Position numbers and translations under genes: made by a program. This document shows, in pieces, positions 39,928 through 47,701 of a stretch of DNA of 58,006 nt. Under the pieces are notes generated by a model, which worked only from the letters and a program-made list of their open reading frames with translations, was not told the origin of the DNA and searched no databases. The stretch covers positions 1 through 58,006 of the forward strand of contig JAUILT010000005.1 in the NCBI GenBank assembly GCA_030432925.1, given 5' to 3'. The DNA is from Bdellovibrionia bacterium (GTDB taxonomy: Bacteria; Bdellovibrionota; Bdellovibrionia; Bdellovibrionales; UBA1609). Position 1 is the first letter of the stretch, and each line of letters opens with the position of its first letter.

Positions 39928-41603
39928 TGTCTAAATCGACTCTTAGCCAATGGTTTTTTAAAAATACAAAGCTACCACTTCTCTTAATCGGGACGGCAGT
40001 GGCTTTAGTCCAAGTTGGCTTTATTTTCTATATCCACAATAAAACCAAAGACGATCAAAAAAGCGCCATTGAAAGTCTGGTTGCTACGATTGCAAATATT
40101 GGGATCGAGCAACGAAACCGCCCACTCCTTGAATCATCGTTTCAATTGGCAATTGATGAGTTGGGCGTAAAATCCATGCTCGTTTGTGAGGGCCAGAGGA
40201 AAGTCTTTTTTCAGCCTATGGGCTTTGGGAGCTGCCCAGTACCACCTCAAGCTAGTCCCTTTGAGTCGGTTATTTCCATTACTCCGTCAGGGTTCAAGAA
40301 TTATCGTCTTTATTTCTATGTAAAACGCTTTCAAGTGGGACCATCACTGATATGGCTTAACATTATCATTCTTGGCTTACTCGGTATTGTATTTCACCTG
40401 ATTTTCCGAATTCAAAGAAAGCTGGCTGAAGATGTGCTCAACCCACTTGAGGATAACTTGTCAGGTGATGAAGAGTTAAAAATTAAGGAACTCAATACCA
40501 TTAAATTAAAATTTGAGGAATATCGCCAATCAAAGGAAAAACAAGCTGTTGCGGGAGCGATTGTCGAGCACAATCTAAGTATTGGTCACAACATTAAATC
40601 CATCCGGCAGACTCTCGATGTGATTATGTCTGGTGAGTTTACCTGTGACCGTCAAAAAAGACGGATAGAAGACCTTTCAAAAAATATAAAAGCCATCATG
40701 GTGAAAATTGCTGATCAAATTCCTGACACGGATAAGGTAAAGCTCATTACCTCTGATGAGACCTTTTTTGACTACCTTCAAAAAGAGAACGAGAAGAAAA
40801 CCAAAGTTAATGTGGTCAACGTATTTGAAATTGCAGTAGAGCAAAAAAATGTTGAGCTGCAAAAGTCAAAAAATAAGCCTAAAATCAAGCTTCGATATAA
40901 CAATAAACTTAAAAACAAATTTCTTGAAGTCGTTGGACCAGAGCTGCGAGACATTCTCTCAAATATGATGAATAACTCCATAGAGGCTGGAGCTAGTAAA
41001 ATTGATATTCAACTCTCAAGACAAGAGAATGATTTAAAGGTCACGATCAAAGACAATGGCTCTGGAATCCCAGAGAAAATCAAAAGCCAAATATTTGATC
41101 GAGGATTCACCAATGGAAAAGAAGGTGGCACAGGATATGGGCTTTACCATGCCCACAAATTTATTGAATCTTGGGGTGGTTCTTTTACTTTGTCCAATGA
41201 AGCCAATGGTGCCACTGAATTTGAAATCCGACTTCCTCTTTGGACTTTACCCAATCTGGGGATTGAAGCTGCTGAAACAGTGGTGGTTTTAGATGATGAT
41301 GAAAAAGTTCATGATTCATGGAAGTCCAAGCTATCCAGAATAAACCCGGCGGCAAGTCTCCTTTCTTTTACCTCACAGAGGCAGTTATCGGAGTGGTTTG
41401 ACACTTGCGATGATTTCAGCGGCCACCTGTTCTTTTTCGATAGTGACCTTGGAGCTGATAGTTCAGACTCAGGAGAAGCCCTTATAGAGAGCTTTGGAAT
41501 TGGTAATATGGCCCATCTTGTGACCAATAACTACAACAGCCCCATTTTAACCAAATGGTGCGCTGAGAGGGGTATTTCGGTGCTTCCAAAGATGACTGTT
41601 TAA
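39927..41603 (+). CDS. Hybrid sensor histidine kinase with C-terminal receiver-like domain (ICE2)
   Basis: 558 aa. TM1 (LPLLLIGTAVALVQVGFIFYI) and TM2 (LIWLNIIILGLLGIVFHLI) bracket a periplasmic region of about 100 residues with two cysteines. Phospho-acceptor region SIGHNIKSIRQTLDVIM (His about 220), HATPase motifs NMMNNSIEAG, IKDNGSGIPE, GGTGYGLYHAHK. The last 110 residues look like a receiver (VVVLDDDEKVHDSW, Asp in FFFDSDLG, Lys in LPKM). ICE1's kinase lacks this part. Last gene of the sensory operon. Confidence 0.9.
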   Translation: MSKSTLSQWFFKNTKLPLLLIGTAVALVQVGFIFYIHNKTKDDQKSAIESLVATIANIGIEQRNRPLLESSFQLAIDELGVKSMLVCEGQRKVFFQPMGFGSCPVPPQASPFESVISITPSGFKNYRLYFYVKRFQVGPSLIWLNIIILGLLGIVFHLIFRIQRKLAEDVLNPLEDNLSGDEELKIKELNTIKLKFEEYRQSKEKQAVAGAIVEHNLSIGHNIKSIRQTLDVIMSGEFTCDRQKRRIEDLSKNIKAIMVKIADQIPDTDKVKLITSDETFFDYLQKENEKKTKVNVVNVFEIAVEQKNVELQKSKNKPKIKLRYNNKLKNKFLEVVGPELRDILSNMMNNSIEAGASKIDIQLSRQENDLKVTIKDNGSGIPEKIKSQIFDRGFTNGKEGGTGYGLYHAHKFIESWGGSFTLSNEANGATEFEIRLPLWTLPNLGIEAAETVVVLDDDEKVHDSWKSKLSRINPAASLLSFTSQRQLSEWFDTCDDFSGHLFFFDSDLGADSSDSGEALIESFGIGNMAHLVTNNYNSPILTKWCAERGISVLPKMTV

Positions 41604-41855
41604 CTGTATGAGTAAATAATCCAGTAAAAACAAATGTTTATGGGTGGTAACGGTTTCTTGATTCTAGTCTTCATTATTCATATGGAGAATGCGCAATAAT
41701 TGTCAGAGGTGTATTTTTATTTGCCAAACACATGCAGCAGTTTTGAATTTAGGAGGAACAATTCAAACTTTTGTTGATCCAAAGCTAAAATATTGATTGT
41801 AGAAAAGCTGGCTTATGTATTGCATATATTTGAAATTATTATTGGAGAACCACAA
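41604..41855. other. AT-rich gap before the secreted-protein pair
   Basis: No gene or clear hairpin recognised in 252 bases; it probably holds the promoter for the gene at 41856. No GACCC-N6-GGGTC palindrome is seen here. Confidence 0.3.
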
Positions 41856-43253
41856 ATGAAGCAGTCAAAGATTCGTTATTTTATTTTGCCCATACTTTTT
41901 TTGAACTTAGCCACAGGCGACTATTCGTCTGCAAATGTTGGAAAGGGAGCAAGGGTAATTCTAGAGGAAGTTACGAATTTAGCTAAGGCTTTGAGCTCGG
42001 CAACTGGGAAAAGAAGTGATGCAATCAAATTGCGCACGGTCGGCAAAGAGTTCTACGAAACTGCCTTTAAGGCTCGATTTAATGTTTCAGGTGCCGGATC
42101 TGGCCATATGATGAAGGGTTACGTGCTCAAAGGAGTTAAAATTCTTGAAGAATCGGGGCATGACATATTAAAGGTGAAAGAGGCCATAAGGGCTTCGCTT
42201 CGATCCGAAAATTATGTTCTAGGTAAAGAATCAGAAAAGTATCTCGAAGCAGTAACTGATTTTAGAAGTCTAGAGAGATTTCGAGATAAATTATTTCATG
42301 AATCTCGTTTTCTTAAAGGTGATGGTAGCACCCCTAAGACTTGGCAAATATCAGAGTATGTTTCGACTTTGTATGGTTGCAAAAAATGTACTCGCTCTAT
42401 GATTTCATTTTTTGACGAATCTGCTGATTTGACGGCTGACAATATTCGAGGTGCCGCAGCTTCTATAGTTAGAAAATTTATGAGACAAGTACGCAAGGAG
42501 GACAGAGGAGACGTGATCCATCTTCGTGATTTTGCTAAGGACTTCGCAAATACTCTTGCTGGTAAAATTGGAAGTGCTAAATATTCAGTAGAGGTTTACT
42601 CTGAAGCAGTAAGAAGCCTTCGATTTATCGCTGCCGGTTTAAAAGGATTTGGTGATGGAGCTGAAAAGGCGTTTCTTGAATTAGCTGACGATATAAATGA
42701 TTTAGGTCAAGCTGTTGCAAAAAGTGAAGGCAAAGTTGTGGATAACTTTACAACGACGCCACTACTTGTACCTTCGTTAACAAAAAATGGGAAAAGAGTA
42801 GAACACAGCTTCTCTGGGATAGAAGGAGTTTATCAAATCGATCAATTAGGAATAAACTCAAATTGGGTCGATTCTTTTGAAGATATAGTAAAAAACTCAT
42901 TTGATCGAAATACATTGGCGGCAGCTACAAAAGAACTCAGAAGGTCCGGGCAAACTTTGAGGGACTTTGGATTGTTTGCTCCGAAATATGATAAGCTTGG
43001 TGGTGAAAGAATTATAAAAGTTTTTGAAGAAGCTATAAATGAGTATGGTGCGACGGACGAAGTGATAGTTGAGTTCTTCTCTTGGATGACAAGAAACAGC
43101 ACGCGATTCTCTATAGCATCAGATGATATTGCAGAAACGATATCTGATATTCTCAAAAGCAAAGATTTGTACCACCTACTAGACAGCCCACAACTAGAAA
43201 AGGTTTTTGATGAGAATCCCGAGATATGGAAAGCTCTTGAAGAACTTTTTTAA
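41856..43253 (+). CDS. Large secreted protein of unknown function (ICE2)
   Basis: 465 aa from ATG 41856, preceded by attggagaacc. Signal peptide KIRYFILPILFLNLATGDYSSA. The mature protein is mostly alpha-helical and charged, with many short amphipathic helices (residues 40-460) and one CKKC pair (about residue 178). No family recognised. It overlaps the next gene by 44 bases and sits in the cargo position used in ICE1 by the JAMM-like proteins. Confidence 0.65.
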   Translation: MKQSKIRYFILPILFLNLATGDYSSANVGKGARVILEEVTNLAKALSSATGKRSDAIKLRTVGKEFYETAFKARFNVSGAGSGHMMKGYVLKGVKILEESGHDILKVKEAIRASLRSENYVLGKESEKYLEAVTDFRSLERFRDKLFHESRFLKGDGSTPKTWQISEYVSTLYGCKKCTRSMISFFDESADLTADNIRGAAASIVRKFMRQVRKEDRGDVIHLRDFAKDFANTLAGKIGSAKYSVEVYSEAVRSLRFIAAGLKGFGDGAEKAFLELADDINDLGQAVAKSEGKVVDNFTTTPLLVPSLTKNGKRVEHSFSGIEGVYQIDQLGINSNWVDSFEDIVKNSFDRNTLAAATKELRRSGQTLRDFGLFAPKYDKLGGERIIKVFEEAINEYGATDEVIVEFFSWMTRNSTRFSIASDDIAETISDILKSKDLYHLLDSPQLEKVFDENPEIWKALEELF

Positions 43254-44721
43254 TTTTCTCATTTCAGTGATCAAACCTTTCTCGGTGGGACTACCACTGG
43301 TGATTGTATTATCTGCTTCTTCAATTTCTGCAATGGCAAACGAAGAAGTAATTTCTCCAAATTTAGACGATACTTTAGTCTCAACTGAGCATCAGGTGAG
43401 TCGAGCAATGGTACAACTCGTACGAAACGAGTTTAGAATGGCTATCCATATTACTGAGAGGCTCATTGCGTGTTTCAAAAATGATAGTCAATGGCTTTTA
43501 GAAAACTATCAGGACTTCAAAGATAAAGAAAGTTTATGTGAGGGGCGAGTCAATTCAATTCGGGAAAAAGTAAAAAAAAGACTTAGCCTTATGAGAATCT
43601 ACCTAGCACTTTCCTTGAGAAGTAAGCCAGTTTTGATGACATCAGTTTTTTCAAAAACAGAACCGTATCAGTATCCTTTGGACCCCAGAAATAATCAACT
43701 TCTTGAATTACAAGCTAGAGAAATGCCGGAGTTGGTGAATAGTTTATACCCATGGATTGTCCATTCATACTCTAATGTCGAATTAGAGCCTTTGAATCGA
43801 AGTGAAGTCGCTCATGGAATTGAAATATTAAACAACGATTTGCAATGGGTGCTTTCTAAATATGGTTCAAATCCTCCTAGTATTGACGCAACTTGCTTTA
43901 TTCCTGATAAAAGCTTTCCGGTCTCTAGGACTATACCAGAACATAGACAGGGACAACTTGCACCAATAAAAGCTGTTGAGTTTACCGGCGATGGTATAGG
44001 TGTTGGTGAACGGGACTGTTATTATAGATTGTATCTTGCAATGATCTTCGGAAGTGATTTTTCAGGTATTTCTTGGTACCGAGAAATTGAAGGGTTTCCA
44101 CTTCTTGCGTATATCAGTTCTGATACTCCAAATGACAAAGCAATTATTGATGGTCTTGAGAAAAGATTATCACTCACAGTAAAAGCGAAGAGCAAATTTG
44201 AGGAAAAATACTATACGGTAGCGGAAAATGGGATAGATTTGCAAATCATATCCAATTTGGAACTGTCAGACGTAGCTGAGACATTTGTCTATGAAGACCT
44301 TTCCGAGAGATTAGCTGAACGAGACGAAGAATATCGACTTTTAGTTGATAAGGGAAGGAAGCTCTTTAAAAAACAAACGTTAGTTAGGACTGCTATCACT
44401 GTTGGTGCTGTAATAGGTGCAACTATAGCGTGCGAAAAATTCATTGTGGGGAAACTAATCAAAGGGCTTTGTAAAATGCCTTTTGGTCTTGGGTTTAATG
44501 CGTATATGGCCACTAAGGATGAGGGCCGATTGAGAGACGCTGTAGATGACATGCTCATGAGCCCGGATGGAATGAGAGTTTTAAACCATATGGATTCTAT
44601 CAGTGATTATGAGTTTTCTCGGAACCTTTCCCTATTGTTTCTTCCCGTTGGTACTGGTCTTGTAGACGTTGCTCAGGGGCTTAAACCAACGTTTTCCAGT
44701 ATTTTTAAGCAACTCAGATAA
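43210..44721 (+). CDS. Exported protein with C-terminal hydrophobic hairpin (ICE2)
   Basis: About 503 aa. ATG 43210 gives a long N-terminus with a hydrophobic export segment (PLVIVLSASSISAMA, about residues 30-45). A helical region and a Cys-containing middle domain follow (IDATCFIPDKSFP, GERDCYYRLYLAMIFG). Near the C-terminus a hydrophobic stretch (RTAITVGAVIGATIACEKFIVGKLI) could insert in a membrane, followed by FLPVGTGLVDVAQG. No known family. Co-translated with the gene before it. Possible roles: envelope effector or exclusion protein. Confidence 0.6.
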   Translation: MRIPRYGKLLKNFFNFLISVIKPFSVGLPLVIVLSASSISAMANEEVISPNLDDTLVSTEHQVSRAMVQLVRNEFRMAIHITERLIACFKNDSQWLLENYQDFKDKESLCEGRVNSIREKVKKRLSLMRIYLALSLRSKPVLMTSVFSKTEPYQYPLDPRNNQLLELQAREMPELVNSLYPWIVHSYSNVELEPLNRSEVAHGIEILNNDLQWVLSKYGSNPPSIDATCFIPDKSFPVSRTIPEHRQGQLAPIKAVEFTGDGIGVGERDCYYRLYLAMIFGSDFSGISWYREIEGFPLLAYISSDTPNDKAIIDGLEKRLSLTVKAKSKFEEKYYTVAENGIDLQIISNLELSDVAETFVYEDLSERLAERDEEYRLLVDKGRKLFKKQTLVRTAITVGAVIGATIACEKFIVGKLIKGLCKMPFGLGFNAYMATKDEGRLRDAVDDMLMSPDGMRVLNHMDSISDYEFSRNLSLLFLPVGTGLVDVAQGLKPTFSSIFKQLR

Positions 44722-44723
44722 TC

Positions 44724-44811
44724 GAACCAAAAATGGTTCGCCCCTATTCCCCTTAATTTCTATCTCGCACGAAATCTTTAATTTTTTCGGGTCACGACCC
44801 ATTCATGGTTC
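44724..44811. promoter_or_regulatory. Two ICE2 activator palindromes upstream of the transfer operon
   Basis: GAACC-AAAAAT-GGTTC (44724-44739) and GACCC-ATTCAT-GGTTC (44796-44811) keep the 5-6-5 architecture of the palindromes at 35248, 35293 and 35395; the second combines one GACCC arm with one GGTTC arm. They lie 130-200 bases before the first transfer gene. They link the ICE2 sensor to conjugation in the same way as in ICE1. Confidence 0.65.
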
Positions 44812-44856
44812 ACACCTATAAAATTTTTATTCAATTATTCTAGTTACTTACCAAGT

Positions 44857-44871
44857 TGGCACTCCTGGTCC
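44857..44871 (+). promoter_or_regulatory. Degenerate -24/-12 promoter of the ICE2 transfer operon
   Basis: TTGGCACTCCTGGTCC has a perfect TGGCAC -24 element, but the -12 dinucleotide at the right spacing is CC instead of GC. It lies 46 bases downstream of the second palindrome and 83 bases before the first transfer gene. Confidence 0.4.
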
Positions 44872-44939
44872 TTTCTTCGCTTTAAGTAACCCTGAAGGCA
44901 ATCACGCTTTCCACAAAAGCAAAGGGAGGTTTTTAAACC

Positions 44940-45158
44940 GTGAGAGTGTTTACGTTAAAAAATTGTTTGCGTTGCTGTGAGCGTACCTTGGAACGATGTG
45001 GTCGTTCCTATCGGTGCCGTTCCTGCGGGTTTATTGAAAAAGAAAAAGTAAAGGCTTCGGAATCTGTGGATTCATTCCAAGACCGAATCGAAAAGACGCT
45101 TGATCTTGTTGAAATTTTTGATTTCGGAAAAGGACTACCAGTCAGAGGCCATGAATAA
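44940..45158 (+). CDS. Zinc-ribbon protein, first gene of the ICE2 transfer operon
   Basis: 72 aa from GTG 44940 after aaagggaggt. Cysteine pairs NCLRCCERT and RCRSCGFIEK form a zinc ribbon; the C-terminal half is acidic and helical. Same slot and size as the ICE1 gene at 18943, though the sequence is different. Overlaps the next gene by 8 bases. Confidence 0.7.
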   Translation: MRVFTLKNCLRCCERTLERCGRSYRCRSCGFIEKEKVKASESVDSFQDRIEKTLDLVEIFDFGKGLPVRGHE

Positions 45159-45333
45159 GTCGAAGAAGAATAGGGATATTGAAGAGGAGAATGAAGAAAT
45201 GTGTGAACTAGAGCAAATACGCCAAAAGTGCGAAATGCAAAAAAAGCAGACCGCTTATGAAAAAAGGATTCGTAAGCAGGTCAAAGCAAAACTTGGAAAA
45301 CTTAAAAACCAATATCGAGGAGATATAAATTAA
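45151..45333 (+). CDS. Small charged coiled protein
   Basis: 60 aa from ATG 45151, inside the end of the preceding gene. Highly charged, probably a single helix (DIEEENEEMCELEQIRQKC ... KRIRKQVKAKLGKLKNQY). It occupies the place of the 45-aa protein of ICE1 and shares no clear sequence with it. It overlaps the next start by one base. Confidence 0.5.
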   Translation: MNKSKKNRDIEEENEEMCELEQIRQKCEMQKKQTAYEKRIRKQVKAKLGKLKNQYRGDIN

Positions 45334-45701
45334 TGAATTACCAAAGCAATGAATTAAATCAAAGAGAACATTTTCATCTATGGTGGCACTGCCCGCAAAC
45401 TCAAAACCGAGACATGGCGGGAGTGGCCTACTACGAAGAGGGAGATGGTGATTACCGCCTCATCCTCAATTTTTTTCCTGATAACGTCTACTACCTTAAG
45501 TGCATCGGGGCCGATAGTGACCAGTGTCACTACCGCCTGATTGCAGTCAAACCTAGAGGTGGCAAAGGCAGTCGCTTTTATCAGGGTGATGGAATCTTAA
45601 ACAACAAAGCCAATGAAATCGTCATTCAAGCCGCTCCATTTTCAAAGCTGCTCGTGATGAGTCTCAATGGCATTAAACAAAATAGGGAGAACCGAAACTA
45701 A
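45333..45701 (+). CDS. Conserved protein before VirB2 (ICE2)
   Basis: 122 aa, homologous to the ICE1 protein at 19615 (LWWHCPQTQN, AGVAYYEEGDGDYRL, terminal APFSKLLV). The ribosome site gaggagat precedes ATG 45333. No signal peptide. Conservation in both ICEs marks it as part of the transfer machinery or its control. Confidence 0.7.
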   Translation: MNYQSNELNQREHFHLWWHCPQTQNRDMAGVAYYEEGDGDYRLILNFFPDNVYYLKCIGADSDQCHYRLIAVKPRGGKGSRFYQGDGILNNKANEIVIQAAPFSKLLVMSLNGIKQNRENRN

Positions 45702-46003
45702 TGAAGAAGAATCAAGCATACATATTGTTGGGAATTTTTGCTGTTATTTGTGTTGTCTGTCCAGAAGTGGTTTTTGCTGGAGTCGTCAAATCTGGCTTTG
45801 AGAATAAAATGGCTAACTTACAAAATAAGTTTTCCACCTTCATCTTACCTGTGATGAGTGTGTTGGGGCTTGTGATAGCCGCCATTCTTGCTGCCACTGG
45901 AAACGAAAATGCCAAATCTAAAATTTGGTTTTGTCTTATCGGGAGCGGAGTGGGTTTCCTCGCGCCGTACATTATTGGCTGGATGCAAGGAATCTTGAAC
46001 TAA
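45701..46003 (+). CDS. virB2: VirB2-like pilin (ICE2)
   Basis: 100 aa with leader (YILLGIFAVICVVCPEVVFAG) and two hydrophobic helices (STFILPVMSVLGLVIAAILAATG, WFCLIGSGVGFLAPYIIGW). It aligns end to end with the ICE1 pilin, including AAILAATG and IIGW.QG. Confidence 0.85.
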   Translation: MKKNQAYILLGIFAVICVVCPEVVFAGVVKSGFENKMANLQNKFSTFILPVMSVLGLVIAAILAATGNENAKSKIWFCLIGSGVGFLAPYIIGWMQGILN

Positions 46004-46320
46004 TGGGTCTTGATCGGTCAGTAGTTCATAGAAACTTGGACTCCAAAGTCAAAATCGCAGGGATGGAACTTTTCGACATCATCACCGTGGGGGCATTTGC
46101 CTCCACGATGAACCTCATCTTTGGACAAACCAATATGGCAGGGATCATGGTGTTTGGGCTTCCCGCCCTTTTAGCCTTTGTCATTTATTTAGGAAAGAAA
46201 GGAAAGCCAGAGAGGTATTTACAAGACCTTATCCGGTTTTCTGTATTTCCGGGGGTCTTTTGCGTCGGTGAAGAATTGAGCAATGAAACAAGGAGGCGGC
46301 AAGTTGTCGTTAAGTCCTAA
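46003..46320 (+). CDS. virB3: VirB3-like protein (ICE2)
   Basis: 105 aa from ATG 46003, overlapping the pilin stop by one base. VVHRNLDSKVKIAGMELFDI aligns with ICE1 TIYRNLDAKFKIGGVDASDL; two hydrophobic stretches and KKGKPERYLQDLIRF follow. It runs about 13 residues longer than the ICE1 protein at the C-terminus, over the start of VirB4. Confidence 0.85.
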   Translation: MGLDRSVVHRNLDSKVKIAGMELFDIITVGAFASTMNLIFGQTNMAGIMVFGLPALLAFVIYLGKKGKPERYLQDLIRFSVFPGVFCVGEELSNETRRRQVVVKS

Positions 46321-47701
46321 TAGCATCGGTGATTTTTTAAATTTGTGGCATTTCTTTGATGACCATCTCGTCTTTGGCGATGGTTCCATTGGATGCGGTT
46401 TTCGTCTTCAGGGAAAAGATATTTCTTGTGCAACCGAGGAAGAGGTCAATCAGTTCACAAGAAAACTTGAAAACCTTATCACCAGTCTTGATGAGGGACT
46501 GTCTTTACAGTTTTTCTACAAGCTGACATCCAATGTGGAAAACACGATTGAATCCCATAAAATCTTGTCTCAGAGCTGTCCACTTGACAACTATGATTTG
46601 ATTTTGTCTGCCAGAGAAAATCATTTACGAGATAAGATGGGGCGAGGTCATTTCTTTAGACCTGAAATCTATCTGTTTCTTCGTGGGCAAAAGTTTTCAT
46701 TCAAAAAAAAGGGGCTTTTTCAAAATGAAAAAGAGTTCACCCAGATTCAAGAAAGTGAATTTAAAACTCATTTGGAAAACTTTGAGAGATCCATCAGCCA
46801 ATTGGAGTCATCCCTTCGAGATTGTAATCTATTGGGGGATCGACTTTCAAAAGATGAGTGGTTCGGCCTTTTGTACGAGCACTTCAACTTATCGCGCTCT
46901 GAAAAGCACGACCCACCGGCTTTAAAGGGGCCAAAGGTCTTTTCTCCAAGCTCACTGTTATCTCAATTGTTACTGAGTGATGTTTCTTTGGGAAAAAAGC
47001 AGATTGAAATTGGTGATTGTAAGTTTCGCACCATTTCGCTTAAGACATTGCCCGATGAGACTCATGCAGGACTTATCAATGGGCTTTTAGGCTTGTCGTT
47101 TCACTGTTGGATTTCTCAGGTCGTTAGAATTTGTGACCAGTCCAAGGAATATTCATCTTTGCAACTGAAGCGGCGGGTGGCTCATTCCATGGCCAGTGGT
47201 CAGAGTAATGTGAGTGACCTAGAGAGTGAGTCTAAGCTTGGGCAAATCGAGGGGCTTTTATCAGAGCTGATTGAGAGTTCTGAGAAAATTGTGGAATCCG
47301 ATCTAAGCGTTGTTGTCTGGGGTAAAACCGATGTGGAACTTGAAGAAAAATGTGATGAAGTTCTAAGGACTTTTAAAAAGCTCAACCACTCTGAAGGACT
47401 CGTTGAGACCTTTGCCACGTTTGATGCTTTTATCAAAGTGACCCCCGGAGTGTGTGGGATGAATCGTCCTAAAAAAATGAAGTCGTCAAACTTTTCACAC
47501 TTGGTCCCAAGTTTTTCCTATTGGATGGGGAACAAAAAACCAGCTTGTCTTTTACCCAATCGTGACAATGTTCTCGTCTCAGTGGACCCTTTTTCGCCGG
47601 AGCTACCCAACTGGAATGGGTTTATTATTGGATCGAGCGGATCGGGGAAATCCTTCAGTATTAACCAATTGATTTTGATGTTCATAGGGGATCAGACATG
47701 A
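46304..47701 (+). CDS. virB4: VirB4 N-terminal part including Walker A (ICE2, split gene)
   Basis: About 465 aa. I choose TTG 46304 because AAGGAGG lies 7 bases upstream and the spacing to VFGDGSIG then resembles ICE1; ATG 46283 is the alternative. It matches ICE1 VirB4 throughout (VAHSMASGQSNVSDLESESKL, ELPNWNGFIIGSSGSGKSFSINQL) but stops at TGA 47699-47701, some 15 residues after Walker A. The rest is encoded by the overlapping frame at 47698. Confidence 0.85.
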   Translation: MSLSPNSIGDFLNLWHFFDDHLVFGDGSIGCGFRLQGKDISCATEEEVNQFTRKLENLITSLDEGLSLQFFYKLTSNVENTIESHKILSQSCPLDNYDLILSARENHLRDKMGRGHFFRPEIYLFLRGQKFSFKKKGLFQNEKEFTQIQESEFKTHLENFERSISQLESSLRDCNLLGDRLSKDEWFGLLYEHFNLSRSEKHDPPALKGPKVFSPSSLLSQLLLSDVSLGKKQIEIGDCKFRTISLKTLPDETHAGLINGLLGLSFHCWISQVVRICDQSKEYSSLQLKRRVAHSMASGQSNVSDLESESKLGQIEGLLSELIESSEKIVESDLSVVVWGKTDVELEEKCDEVLRTFKKLNHSEGLVETFATFDAFIKVTPGVCGMNRPKKMKSSNFSHLVPSFSYWMGNKKPACLLPNRDNVLVSVDPFSPELPNWNGFIIGSSGSGKSFSINQLILMFIGDQT

